A DNA stretch of 64,000 nt, from assembly GCF_030160115.1 (NCBI RefSeq), contig NZ_BSNS01000011.1, positions 310,001 through 374,000 of the forward strand. The letters are read 5' to 3'. Shown here piece after piece: positions 17,652 to 26,611 of this stretch. The notes under the pieces are model-generated. The model had not been told where the DNA came from and did no database searches. It was given only the letters and a program-made list of their open reading frames with translations. The position numbers and the translations under genes were made by a program. Source of the stretch: Devosia nitrariae (GTDB lineage: Bacteria > Pseudomonadota > Alphaproteobacteria > Rhizobiales > Devosiaceae). Position 1 is the stretch's first letter. Each line of letters opens with the position of its first letter.

Positions 17652-18679
17652 TGCAGGGCTCCCGCGGGGGCTGTTTCCTGCCTGTGGGGCTCGTGCAGCA
17701 AGCAGCGGACCTCGGTGCCGTCGGGCAGGCGGGTGCGGCTGGGATCGACGCGGTCGCAACGTCCGGGGATCATCTCGACGCAACGTGGATGGAAGCTGCA
17801 GCCGCTGGGGCGGTTGAACGGGTTGGGGACCATGCCTTCGATGGTGTCGAGCTCTTCGCCGACGCGGATGCCCAGACGTGGGATGGAACGGAGCAGCCCG
17901 CGAGTATAGGGGTGCCTGGCGTTGTGAAAGATGTCATCGACCGCGGCGCGCTCGACAACGCGCCCCAGATACATAACCGCGACGCTGTCAGCGATTTCGG
18001 CGACGACGCCCAGATCGTGGGTGATGAACAGCACAGCCATCCCCATTTCGGCCTGCAAGTCCCGGATCAGGTCGAGAATGACAGCTTGGGTGGTCACATC
18101 GAGAGCGGTGGTAGGCTCGTCGGCAATCAGCAGGCGCGGCTGGCACGACAATGCAAGGGCAATCATGGCTCGCTGGCGCATACCGCCGCTGAGCTGGAAC
18201 GGGTAGGCCTCCAACCGTTGCTCAGGCCGCGGCATGCCTACGCGGGTCAGGACCTCGATGGCCTGGTTGCGCGCTTCCTTTCGGCTGACCTTCAGGTGCA
18301 GCTGAATGGCATCCGTGATTTGAGAACCGATTGTCTGCACCGGCCCCAGGGCAGTCATCGGTTCCTGGAAGATCATCGCGACTTCGCGGCCCCTGATCGA
18401 CCGGATCTCGGCGCCCTTCGGGTCCAATGCTGCAAGGTCCACGACCTTGCCCGACTGTCGGTGCAGGTTGATCTGGCCTGCGGTGACCTGCCCAGGGGGT
18501 GGCACAATGCGCAGGATCGAACGTGCCATCATCGATTTGCCGCAGCCGGACTCGCCAACGAGGCACACCGTTTCCCCCGGGTTGACCACCAGATCGACGC
18601 CATCCACTGCGCGAATGGTGGTACCGCCGACCCCGAAGTGGGTCTTGAGCCCACTGATTTCGAGCAGAGGTTGGGTCAT
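17648..18679 (-). CDS. Oligopeptide/oligosaccharide ABC transporter ATPase (OppD type), module A
   Basis: A 343-residue ATPase. Walker A is GESGCGKS, the signature LSGGMRQR, Walker [13 protein letters not shown], and the C-terminal motif GCSFHPRC. It forms a heterodimer with the OppF-type subunit encoded immediately downstream, to which it is coupled by an ATGA overlap. It starts 4 bases after the permease stop. The substrate is set by the binding protein, not by this subunit. Confidence 0.92.
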
Positions 18680-18683
18680 TGCG

Positions 18684-19838
18684 TCAGTTTCCGTAAGGAT
18701 CAGCGGCGTCGATCAGACCGTCGCCAAGGAAGTTCATGGACAGCACCGACACCACGATGGCAGCGCCCGGCAGGAACAGCCAGGGCGCGGTAGCAACCGA
18801 TCGGATGTTCTGTGCCTCCTGCAGGAGCACGCCCCAGCTGACGACCGGCGGCTTGAGGCCGATGCCAATGAAGCTGAGCGCGGTCTCGGCGAGGATCATG
18901 GCCGGTATCGCCAGCGTCACCGAGGCAATGATGTGACTGAGGAACGATGGAACCAGGTGTTTGCGGATGATCACCATCTCCCCCAGGCCATCGAGGCGGG
19001 CGGCGGTGACAAAGTCCTCATGACGAAGTGCCATGAATTTGCCGCGCACCTCCCTTGCCAGCGACGTCCAGCCGATCAGCGAGAGGATCACTGTGATTGC
19101 GAAATAGACCTGCAGCGGTGTCCAGGATTGTGGGATGGCTGCCGCGAGTCCCATCCACAGCGGGATGGTGGGAATGGATTGGAGGAATTCGATTATCCGC
19201 TGGATAAGGGTGTCCACGGCACCACCAATGAAGCCGGACAGGCCGCCCAATATTATGCCAAGGACGAGACTCAGCCCCACCCCTATGAGCCCGATCGACA
19301 TCGATACCCTCGTGCCATGTATTGTGCGGCTCAGCACATCGCGGCCCAGGCGATCTGCGCCGAACAAGAACATTGGGTCTCTGGGGTTCTCCGGTCCCAG
19401 CAGGTGGATGTCGGTCGGGATGATCCCAAGCAGGTGATAGGTCTCACCCGCGGCGAAGAAGCGAACCGGCACGACCTCTTCGGGGTCGGGTACGAAAGTG
19501 CGGCGGAACGAGACCGGATCGATATCCGTCGTGTAGGCGTTGACGTGCGGCTGGAAACGCCAGCCCTCTTCATTCTGAACGAAGAAACTGAGCGGCTGGG
19601 GCGGTGCATAGGCATACCGTCCCTGGTAGTGTTCGGAGGAAAAAGGTGCCAGGAAGTCGGCGAAGATCGCCACCAGGTAGATGATGAGCACGACGGCACC
19701 GCTGAACAGCGCGACTTTGTTTCGGCCCAACTTCCACCAGATCAGCGTCCATTGGCCGGCATACTGTTCGCGGTGCTCCACCTCCGCATGAGCTTTGGGA
19801 GCAGTGGCAGGGGTATCGATATCGGCCTGGTCGATCAT
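18684..19838 (-). CDS. ABC transporter permease, DppC type with large periplasmic insert, module A
   Basis: A 384-residue inner-membrane permease. The first membrane helix (VALFSGAVVLIIYLVAIFADF) is followed by roughly 90 extra residues before the conserved FGADRLGRDVLSR, where ordinary DppC proteins have only a short loop. Five further helices and the EAA loop (EDFVTAARLDGLG) follow. Extended DppC subunits of this sort occur in importers with large solute-binding proteins. It lies between the DppB-type permease gene and the ATPase genes on the same strand. Confidence 0.9.
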   Translation of the reverse strand: MIDQADIDTPATAPKAHAEVEHREQYAGQWTLIWWKLGRNKVALFSGAVVLIIYLVAIFADFLAPFSSEHYQGRYAYAPPQPLSFFVQNEEGWRFQPHVNAYTTDIDPVSFRRTFVPDPEEVVPVRFFAAGETYHLLGIIPTDIHLLGPENPRDPMFLFGADRLGRDVLSRTIHGTRVSMSIGLIGVGLSLVLGIILGGLSGFIGGAVDTLIQRIIEFLQSIPTIPLWMGLAAAIPQSWTPLQVYFAITVILSLIGWTSLAREVRGKFMALRHEDFVTAARLDGLGEMVIIRKHLVPSFLSHIIASVTLAIPAMILAETALSFIGIGLKPPVVSWGVLLQEAQNIRSVATAPWLFLPGAAIVVSVLSMNFLGDGLIDAADPYGN

Positions 19839-19847
19839 GGCTTCGCC

Positions 19848-20834
19848 TCAGCTGTAGCGGATGCGCGGATCGAGCCACGCCAGCAGGATATCGGAAATGA
19901 GCGTGCCGATGACGGTCAGGGTCGAGAGCAGCAGGATGAAACTGCCGGCTAGATACATATCCTGCGTCAGTAGCGAACGCAGTAGCATGGGTCCGGACAT
20001 GGGCAGGTTGAGCACGATGGCGGTTATGGTGGCGCCCGAAACCAGCCCGGGCAGCACCCAGCCGACCGTACTCACGAACGGATTCAGCGCCACTCGCACA
20101 GGATACTTCAGCAGCACGACATGTTCGGGATGACCCATGGCGCGCGCAGTCGTGACGTACGGTTTGTTCAGCTCATCCAAAAGGTTGGCACGCATGATGC
20201 GGATGAGGGTGGCCGTACCCGCGGTGCCCAGGACGATGATGGGTATCCACATATGGGCGATGAGGTCGCCGACCTTGGCAAGACTCCAGGACGCGTTCTC
20301 ATATTGCGGAGAAAACAGCCCACCGACCGATTGCCCAAAATACCGGAAGGACAGGTACATGAAGACCAGCGCGATAAGGAAATTCGGGATCGCCAGGCCA
20401 ATGAAGCCGACCAGGGTGGCCAGGTGAGCCCCGAACGAGTTCTTGCGAATGGCCGAATAGATGCCAATGGGAAAGGCGACCGCCCATATGAAGAAGAGGG
20501 TGGCCACGGACAGCAGCAACGTAAGCCCCATACGCTCGTATATGAGTGAGCTGACCGGTCGGTTCCACTCGAACGATTGGCCGAAATCGCCCCGCAGAAC
20601 GATGCCGGAAATCCACTTCCAGTACTGCACGTAAACCGGGTCGCCCAAACCGTAGCGGTCGCGCATCGCATTGATGAACTGCTGATCCACCTGCTGCCCT
20701 TCGGCACTCATGCCGGCCACCATCGAGCTCAGGTAATCGCCAGGGGGCAGCTGGATAATGGCAAAGGACAGGATGGACACCAGAAAGAGCGTGACCACCA
20801 TGTAGATGAAGCGCCGCAGCATGAACGCCAGCAT
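19848..20834 (-). CDS. ABC transporter permease, DppB type, module A
   Basis: A 328-residue permease with the standard N-terminal segment LRRFIYMVVTLFLVSILSF and IIQLPPGDY, six predicted helices and an EAA loop (KPYVTTARAMGHPE). It ends WLDPRIRYS. ATG 20834 is preceded by GGGAGGG. It pairs with the DppC-type subunit encoded 9 bases downstream. Its 3' end is clearly diverged from the relic at 16499-16558, so the relic did not come from this copy. Confidence 0.92.
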   Translation of the reverse strand: MLAFMLRRFIYMVVTLFLVSILSFAIIQLPPGDYLSSMVAGMSAEGQQVDQQFINAMRDRYGLGDPVYVQYWKWISGIVLRGDFGQSFEWNRPVSSLIYERMGLTLLLSVATLFFIWAVAFPIGIYSAIRKNSFGAHLATLVGFIGLAIPNFLIALVFMYLSFRYFGQSVGGLFSPQYENASWSLAKVGDLIAHMWIPIIVLGTAGTATLIRIMRANLLDELNKPYVTTARAMGHPEHVVLLKYPVRVALNPFVSTVGWVLPGLVSGATITAIVLNLPMSGPMLLRSLLTQDMYLAGSFILLLSTLTVIGTLISDILLAWLDPRIRYS

Positions 20835-20851
20835 CGATCCCTCCCCATTTC

Positions 20852-20886
20852 ATGAATGCCCCACGGGAGGCCCGCGGGGCATTCAT
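20852..20886 (-). promoter_or_regulatory. Strong intercistronic hairpin between binding-protein and permease genes
   Basis: ATGAATGCCCC pairs perfectly with GGGGCATTCAT over 11 bp, and the loop contains a further CGGG/CCCG stem. No T-run follows on the minus strand, so an mRNA-stabilising or partial attenuation element is likelier than a full terminator. Confidence 0.7.
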
Positions 20887-20890
20887 CAGG

Positions 20891-22834
20891 CTATTGCGCC
20901 TTGACGTACCACGTGGATGGATTGGTCGGGGCCGGCGTCGGGTAGATGGCCGAGTCGATCATCTTGGTTGGGATGTTGCCCATCTTATCGCCGGCGATGG
21001 CATAGGTGCCGGTGATCAGAGATATGCCTAGAGTGCGGAATTCGTCCCTCGCGATACCGAGGATTTCGGCAAACAATTCGACCTGGCGAGCTTCATCGGC
21101 CGTGGCCAGGAAGTCGTCGTAGAGTTCGAGTTGCCTCATGGTGGTTTCGTCGGGTTCTATGCCGCGCGGATCTTCGTTGTACCAGTATGACCAGGGCACC
21201 GCGTAGAGTGCATTGTCGTTGATCGGCACGTAAAGGCGGGGGTTGAGCATTTCATTGAGGCCTCCGGCACCCACATTGGAGATGGCCTCGAACAGGTTGC
21301 CGACCTGGCGTTCACGGTAAAGTGCACTGTCGATCACGTTTATGCGTAATTCGATGCCAACATCGGCCCAATACCGCTGGATAAGCTCGAGGCCGTCGAT
21401 TTGCGGCGTCGTATCGGTACGCACATCGACCTGGATGGATATGGGCGAACTATCCTCGAAGAGGCGAATGCCTGCTGAATTTCGGTCGGTCAGGCCTAGA
21501 TCGTCCAGCATCTGGTTCGCCAGGTCGGGATCGAACTCGGTATACTGGTGGGCAAACACCTCATCATAGAACTGAGATTCCGGGCGCGGCGCGACTTGGT
21601 AGGGTTCGCCTTGGCCGACATAGATGATGTCGATGATCTCCTGCCGGTCAATGGCGTGGCTGAGCGCGATCCGGAAGTCCTTCTCGTTGAACAATGCGTT
21701 GCGGTTCGGATCGGTCGTGGTGAGGTTGAGGTGAATGGCCTGGGTGGCAGAGACGTCCGGGCTCAGCTCGATGAAGTGGTACTGGCCGGCTTCCATGCTG
21801 TCGAAGAACACCGCCTTGTCCGCCAGGGTCAGGTTCTGCGGGCGGTAGGTGAAATCTATCTGCCCGTTCATCACCATCAGCTTGAGCACCTCGGTGTCGC
21901 CGATAATGGGGAATACGACCTCGTCGAGGTAGGGGAGCTGGTTCTCGGCCGTGTCGACTTTCCAGTAATAGGGATTGCGCTTTGCAACGACCTGCGAGCT
22001 CGACCCGTCATAGGGTTGCGTGACGGTCCAGGCGTGCAGCGAGGGCAGCTCGGGGTTAACCCACGAGGCGAAATTGTTGCCTGTTGGGCCACCGACCTTC
22101 TGCTGAAAAAGCTCTACCCAGGAGGTGAAGCCAGATGCGGCCACCTTCGCGTCGAGGTCTTCGGCATAGGCGGGATGGAACTGTTCACCATAGTGACGCG
22201 GCGCAATCGCGGGCTGATTGTTGGCGTTCGCCAGTTGCTGGATGAACAACCCATAGGGGTCGGCGAAGGTGAATTTGATGGTCAAGTCGTCCAGAGCCTC
22301 GACCACCACCGGCTGGCCGTTCACCTCTAGATGCCCCCCCGGGCCGCCGGGGAACAGTTCGGTATTCTTGGCCATATCCTCGACGAAGAACGTCACATCA
22401 TGCGCGGTGACGGGTGCGCCATCGCTCCAGCGCAGGCCCTCGCGCAACTTGAAGATGAATTCGGTGCTGTCGTCATTGGCCTCCCAGGACTCTGCAATAT
22501 TCGGGATGACGCGGCCGCCCTCGGGCGCCCAGCGTACCAGGGGTTCATATCCGATGATGCGGTTGATCCAACCATAGCCACGATCCGTGCCGCCCAGGAT
22601 GTCGGTGCGCAGCGATCCGCCATAGACACCGACCTCATCCAGCGGCTCCAGAACCATCGGCTGTGCGGGCAGGCGGTCGTCGACCGGCGGCAAGGTGCCG
22701 GCCTCGACCTCGGAGTCCAGCGCCGGGGCCTGGTTGAACGCCAGGGCAGCGCCGGGAAAGACCATCAGAGCCGTCAGGACGACCCCGCCAAGACCTATGA
22801 TGGCCTGCTTGCGTAAGTACTTGCTTGTCGTCAC
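20891..22834 (-). CDS. ABC transporter substrate-binding protein, family 5, module A
   Basis: A 647-residue periplasmic binding protein. The N-terminal signal peptide (KQAIIGLGGVVLTALMVFPGAALA) is followed by the mature start FNQAPALDSEVEAGTLPPV. The segment YGGSLRTDILGG and the SBP_bac_5 core (LREGLRWSDGAPVTAHDV) are present. At about 650 residues it is larger than ordinary dipeptide-binding proteins and resembles the group linked to oligosaccharide import. GTG 22834 is chosen because GGAGGAGG ends a few bases upstream. The module B binding protein is a clear paralog. Confidence 0.9.
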   Translation of the reverse strand: MTTSKYLRKQAIIGLGGVVLTALMVFPGAALAFNQAPALDSEVEAGTLPPVDDRLPAQPMVLEPLDEVGVYGGSLRTDILGGTDRGYGWINRIIGYEPLVRWAPEGGRVIPNIAESWEANDDSTEFIFKLREGLRWSDGAPVTAHDVTFFVEDMAKNTELFPGGPGGHLEVNGQPVVVEALDDLTIKFTFADPYGLFIQQLANANNQPAIAPRHYGEQFHPAYAEDLDAKVAASGFTSWVELFQQKVGGPTGNNFASWVNPELPSLHAWTVTQPYDGSSSQVVAKRNPYYWKVDTAENQLPYLDEVVFPIIGDTEVLKLMVMNGQIDFTYRPQNLTLADKAVFFDSMEAGQYHFIELSPDVSATQAIHLNLTTTDPNRNALFNEKDFRIALSHAIDRQEIIDIIYVGQGEPYQVAPRPESQFYDEVFAHQYTEFDPDLANQMLDDLGLTDRNSAGIRLFEDSSPISIQVDVRTDTTPQIDGLELIQRYWADVGIELRINVIDSALYRERQVGNLFEAISNVGAGGLNEMLNPRLYVPINDNALYAVPWSYWYNEDPRGIEPDETTMRQLELYDDFLATADEARQVELFAEILGIARDEFRTLGISLITGTYAIAGDKMGNIPTKMIDSAIYPTPAPTNPSTWYVKAQ

Positions 22835-22881
22835 GTTGTCCTCCTCCAATCAACCACCGTGCGTTGGGTGTTTGTCTGGCT

Positions 22882-23292
22882 TTACGCCTTGAACCTCATG
22901 CGTGGCGTGAGACGGCTGATCTTCCAGCCATTCGGTTGCCGACTGAATTCGAATTCGAGGTCGCCGACAGAGTTGATACCGTTGAGGGGCACCGTTCCGT
23001 CTTCGTTGACAGGGCCCCGCAGCGGCATGAAAACCGCCGTTGCCCGGGCACTGTCGGCGGTGATGTCCCTCACCAGCACATTGGTCACGATATGGCGGGA
23101 AAGGTCAGTGGCCGGACGTTGCCTGAGGGCGCTTAAGATCGCTTCCTGGCCGGCAACCGGCACGCCACCCCGGACCCATACCGCATCAGGACTGAAAAGG
23201 TCCGCTGTCTCCTCATAGAGGCCTTGGTCCATGAGACTGTAAGCTGCGGTGGCGAGCCAGGCGCATTCCAGCCGCGTATCGGCATTGCTCAT
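22882..23292 (-). CDS. NTF2-like/SnoaL-like small protein
   Basis: A 136-residue alpha+beta barrel-type protein. It starts with a helix (TRLECAWLATAAYSLMDQGLYEETADLF), then SPDAVWVRGGVPVAGQEAILSAL and the closing beta strands ending GWKISRLTPRMRF. This matches NTF2-like families that include ring-hydroxylating dioxygenase small subunits, isomerases and polyketide cyclases. No catalytic assignment is possible. It lies in the module A operon just after the dehydrogenase gene, with AGGAG 5 bases before its ATG, so it may act on the same imported compound. Confidence 0.82.
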   Translation of the reverse strand: MSNADTRLECAWLATAAYSLMDQGLYEETADLFSPDAVWVRGGVPVAGQEAILSALRQRPATDLSRHIVTNVLVRDITADSARATAVFMPLRGPVNEDGTVPLNGINSVGDLEFEFSRQPNGWKISRLTPRMRFKA

Positions 23293-23301
23293 CAGCTGCT
23301 C

Positions 23302-24270
23302 CTAATAGCCGAGTTGCTTGTTAGCGATGTTGATGAGCTTACGCCCCTCGACGTATCGCTCGAGATTGTCGCGGAAGATCTCGTAGCCGCGCGCCTTGGT
23401 CTTGAGCGTTGTTGCCCCATTGTGCGGAGTGATGATCGTATTTTTGAGGGTCCAGAAGGGACTGTCGGCCGGCAGCGGCTCGACGCCATGAGCATCTAGA
23501 CCGGCTCCGGCTATCCATTCCTCATCTATGGCCCGGTAAAGCACCTTGTCGTCAGCGATGCCGCCACGCGAGAAGCACACATAGAATGCACTGGGCTTCA
23601 TTGCTCGGAATTCGGCTTCCCCGAGCAGGTTGGCTGTTTCCGGCGTCTTTGGCGCCGTAACCACGACGAAGTCGCACTCACTCAGCATGCCATGGAGCTG
23701 GTCGCGCGTATACATTGCGTCGAAGTTTGGCGTCGGTTGCGGGTTGCGCCGCAAGCCCAGTACCCTCATGTGGAACGCCTTGCACTTCAGCGCCAGATCG
23801 CTGCCCGAATAGCCCGTGCCGATGATGCCGACGGTCAGTCCGTTCAGTTCGCCGTGGAAGAAGGGGTCCCATTTGCGGTCGCGATGCCCTTGGATCCACC
23901 GCATGGCGTTCCGGTTCAGCATCAGCATGAGCATCATCGCGTGCTCGGCCAAGGGTATGGCGCCGTTGCCCTTCGAACAGGTGAGGACCACGTCGCTTTT
24001 TACGAATTCGGGAAACAACTGCGCATTGGGTCCCGCCGCCCAACTGTGCACCCATTTCAAGCTCTTGGCCTTGTTGAGTCCTTGCGGCGAAATGTGACCA
24101 GCTACCACGTCGGCATCGGCGATCTCTGCCTCGAGAGCGATGTCCGAGGGGAAGTATCTCAGCGTCGCATTCGGGGCTCGCTGGCGAAGCTCGGCCATGC
24201 GGGCGTCGTCGATCTCGCCAGTCATATAGACAGTCAGGGGTTTGGTTTTCGCCTCGGCGGCAATAGTCAT
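23302..24270 (-). CDS. D-2-hydroxyacid dehydrogenase family protein, module A
   Basis: A 322-residue NAD(P)-dependent dehydrogenase. The Rossmann motif GTGYSGSDLALK is near residue 150. Catalytic candidates are Arg in CFSRGG, Glu in HGVEPLP and His in TPHNGAT. It probably interconverts a 2-hydroxy acid and a 2-keto acid derived from the imported substrate. GGAGGAG precedes ATG 24270. It is the first gene of the module A operon, divergent from the LacI gene at 24457, and has a close paralog at 35439-36389. Confidence 0.9.
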   Translation of the reverse strand: MTIAAEAKTKPLTVYMTGEIDDARMAELRQRAPNATLRYFPSDIALEAEIADADVVAGHISPQGLNKAKSLKWVHSWAAGPNAQLFPEFVKSDVVLTCSKGNGAIPLAEHAMMLMLMLNRNAMRWIQGHRDRKWDPFFHGELNGLTVGIIGTGYSGSDLALKCKAFHMRVLGLRRNPQPTPNFDAMYTRDQLHGMLSECDFVVVTAPKTPETANLLGEAEFRAMKPSAFYVCFSRGGIADDKVLYRAIDEEWIAGAGLDAHGVEPLPADSPFWTLKNTIITPHNGATTLKTKARGYEIFRDNLERYVEGRKLINIANKQLGY

Positions 24271-24354
24271 CGCGTCGCTCCTCCATTAGGGAACCGTAGG
24301 GGGAGCGACAGTTCTGGTGCAAGCAACAATGCGCAATCGTATCGTACTAATTGC

Positions 24355-24369
24355 GTTGCGGTGCGCAAC
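24355..24369. promoter_or_regulatory. Candidate LacI-family operator, module A
   Basis: GTTGCG-GTG-CGCAAC is a perfect 6-bp inverted repeat in the 186-bp divergent gap between the dehydrogenase and LacI genes. A related half-site TGCGCAAT lies just upstream at about 24330. The position is right for autoregulation and control of module A, but the site is inferred from symmetry alone. Confidence 0.5.
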
Positions 24370-24456
24370 TATGTTGCGGTGATCGCGTCAATCAGCCTTG
24401 CACTTCGATCTGCGACGAACTAGGGAGTCCAGAATTGATGTGAAGGAGGACGCCGA

Positions 24457-25473
24457 TTGAGCCGCCGCATAAAACTCGATGACTTGGCACAACGCTTAGG
24501 CATGTCGAAGTTTTCCGTCTCCCGTGCGCTGTCAGGAAGGCCCGGCGTCAGTCAGAAGACACGCGAGTCCGTTATCCGGCTGGCCCGCGAAATCGGCTAC
24601 GATCATGCCGGTGTCAACGATCGCCTGGGCGAACGCGTCATCCATCTGATCATCCCGAGCGCCGACGCCATCAAGTCCAGCTTTTGGGTGGAGGTGATTG
24701 GAGGCGCCGACGCGGAGGCACGCCTGCTTGGCTATCGCCTGTCGACGGACGTGTTGAGTGACGGCTTGGCACCCAACGGCATCGACGATGCCGCAGCAGG
24801 GTTGATCCTGGCTGGGCGACGCTCTCGCGGAATGCTGGAGCCCTTCATGCGACTTCCGCATCCCAAGCTCTTGATCGGGCATCCCCGCCCAATGGAAAGG
24901 ATCGACAGTTGCCAGCAGGCCAACTTCGACTCCGGCTACGCCGTGGGCGACCTGTTTGGTCGCTACGGCCATCGCAGTGTTGCCTACTTCACCGACGCTC
25001 CAGAGGATGAAGGGCGAAACCTGCGCTACGCCGGCCTGAAGGAGGCGATGCGTCAGCATGGCGGAGAGGTGACGGTCATCGCGACCGACGAAGACAAAGA
25101 CGCCAAGCAGACGGTGCTCGAGGCGTTTCAGACCGAACCGTTGCCAACCGCATTTGCCTGCGCCACCGATTTCGTCGCCATGACTCTGGCCTGGGGACTG
25201 AATGAGCTCGGGCTCAAGATACCGGCACATGTATCGTTGGTTGGCTCCAATGACACGCCTACGGCCTCGATGCTTGGGCTGCGACTGACAACGGTGCGCC
25301 CGCCAATGCGCGAAATCGGTGCTGTAGCGGTGCAGATGCTCCATTGGCGCATGAATCTCGCACCTCCGGACGCCCGGCCGAGGCGCACCTTGCTGACGCC
25401 AGAGCTGGTGGAGCGCAATACGCACGGGCCAGCCAATGGCAGCGAACTCCGGACGCGCCTAGAGCAGATCTGA
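24457..25473 (+). CDS. LacI-family transcriptional regulator, module A
   Basis: A 338-residue repressor or activator. The N-terminal helix-turn-helix is KLDDLAQRLGMSKFSVSRAL, with the hinge near residues 45-55. A periplasmic-binding-protein-like effector domain covers the remainder. The TTG start at 24457 lies 6 bases after AAGGAGGA; no better ATG is available. It is divergent from the importer operon, so it is the likely local regulator. Its recognition helix (SKFSVSRALSG) is almost the same as those of the LacI proteins at 34354 and 37349. Confidence 0.92.
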   Translation: MSRRIKLDDLAQRLGMSKFSVSRALSGRPGVSQKTRESVIRLAREIGYDHAGVNDRLGERVIHLIIPSADAIKSSFWVEVIGGADAEARLLGYRLSTDVLSDGLAPNGIDDAAAGLILAGRRSRGMLEPFMRLPHPKLLIGHPRPMERIDSCQQANFDSGYAVGDLFGRYGHRSVAYFTDAPEDEGRNLRYAGLKEAMRQHGGEVTVIATDEDKDAKQTVLEAFQTEPLPTAFACATDFVAMTLAWGLNELGLKIPAHVSLVGSNDTPTASMLGLRLTTVRPPMREIGAVAVQMLHWRMNLAPPDARPRRTLLTPELVERNTHGPANGSELRTRLEQI

Positions 25474-25506
25474 CTAAGCTGCGGATGAATGTGAGCCTGC
25501 CCAAAC

Positions 25507-26493
25507 TCACGTATAGCGGATGCGCGGGTCGAGCCAGGCGAGCAGCAGGTCCGACAGCAGCGTGCCGACGACGGTCAGGGCGCTCAGCATCATGATGAAG
25601 CTGCCGGCCAGGTACATGTCCTGGGAGATAAGCGCCTGCAGCAGCAATGGCCCGGTCATTGGCAGGTTGAGCACGACCGCCGTGATCGTTGCGCCGGAAA
25701 CCAGCGTTGGCAGCACCCAGCCGACCGTCGAGATGAACGGGTTGAGGGCGACGCGCACCGGGTATTTCAGCAACAGCTTGCGCTCCGAAACCCCGTAGGC
25801 CCGGGCAGTGGTGACATAGGGCTTGGCCAGCTCGTCCAGGAGATTTGCGCGCAGGATGCGGATGAGCGCCGCCGTGCCGCTGGTGCCGAGAACGATTGTC
25901 GGAATGATGAGGTGGCTGCCAAGATCGAGCAGCTTGCCGAGGCTCCACGGCGCGTTCTCGTATTCCGGAGAGAACAGGCCCCCGATGCCCGTGTCGAAGT
26001 ATTTGAACGAGATGTACATCAGGACCAGCGCGAAGAGGAAGTTCGGGATGGCAAGGCCGATGACCCCGATGAAGGTGGCGAGATAGTCGCCCACCGTGTT
26101 CTTGCGCACGGCCGTATAGATGCCAATGGGCAGCGAGATCGCCCAGATGAAGAGCAGCGTGACCAGCGCCAATACGAAAGTCAGGCCGAGCCGGTTCCAG
26201 AGAAGGTCTGCCACGGGCCGGCGCCACTGCAGCGAAAAGCCGAAATCGCCGGCAAACACGATATTGGAGATCCATTTCCAGTATTGCACCGGAAGCGGGT
26301 CATCGAGTCCGTAGCGTGCTCTTAGCGCCGCCATCTCCGCCGGGTCGACGGTGGTACCCTGCAGGTTGAGCTGGGCCACCATCGCAGTCACGTAATCGCC
26401 GGGCGGCAACTGGATGATGAAAAAGGTCATCACCGAAATCGCGACCAGCGTCACCAGCATGTAGACGATACGGCGGGCGATGAAGGCGAGCAT
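25507..26493 (-). CDS. ABC transporter permease, DppB type, module B
   Basis: A 328-residue inner-membrane permease, same length and layout as its module A paralog: IARRIVYMLVTLVAISVMTF, IIQLPPGDY, EAA loop KPYVTTARAYGVSE and end WLDPRIRYT. It is the last gene of module B on this strand, far from its DppC partner (32838), which is an unusual gene order. Its final 61 bases are repeated at 16498-16558. Confidence 0.92.
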   Translation of the reverse strand: MLAFIARRIVYMLVTLVAISVMTFFIIQLPPGDYVTAMVAQLNLQGTTVDPAEMAALRARYGLDDPLPVQYWKWISNIVFAGDFGFSLQWRRPVADLLWNRLGLTFVLALVTLLFIWAISLPIGIYTAVRKNTVGDYLATFIGVIGLAIPNFLFALVLMYISFKYFDTGIGGLFSPEYENAPWSLGKLLDLGSHLIIPTIVLGTSGTAALIRILRANLLDELAKPYVTTARAYGVSERKLLLKYPVRVALNPFISTVGWVLPTLVSGATITAVVLNLPMTGPLLLQALISQDMYLAGSFIMMLSALTVVGTLLSDLLLAWLDPRIRYT

Positions 26494-26567
26494 GGATTTC
26501 TCTCCGGGCGAAGCGCTTTCGGGAAAGGCGGTCGCCGGTTTTCCGGTTCGAAAGCGCGATAGCTAAT

Positions 26568-26594
26568 GCCCCTCCCGGAATCGCCGGGAGGGGC
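26568..26594 (-). promoter_or_regulatory. Strong intercistronic hairpin after the module B binding-protein gene
   Basis: GCCCCTCCCGG pairs perfectly with CCGGGAGGGGC (11 bp) over a 5-base loop, 17 bases after the binding-protein stop and upstream of the permease gene. There is no T-run, so read-through with mRNA stabilisation is plausible. Confidence 0.7.
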
Positions 26595-26611
26595 GGGGCT
26601 TCGGGGGAGGA

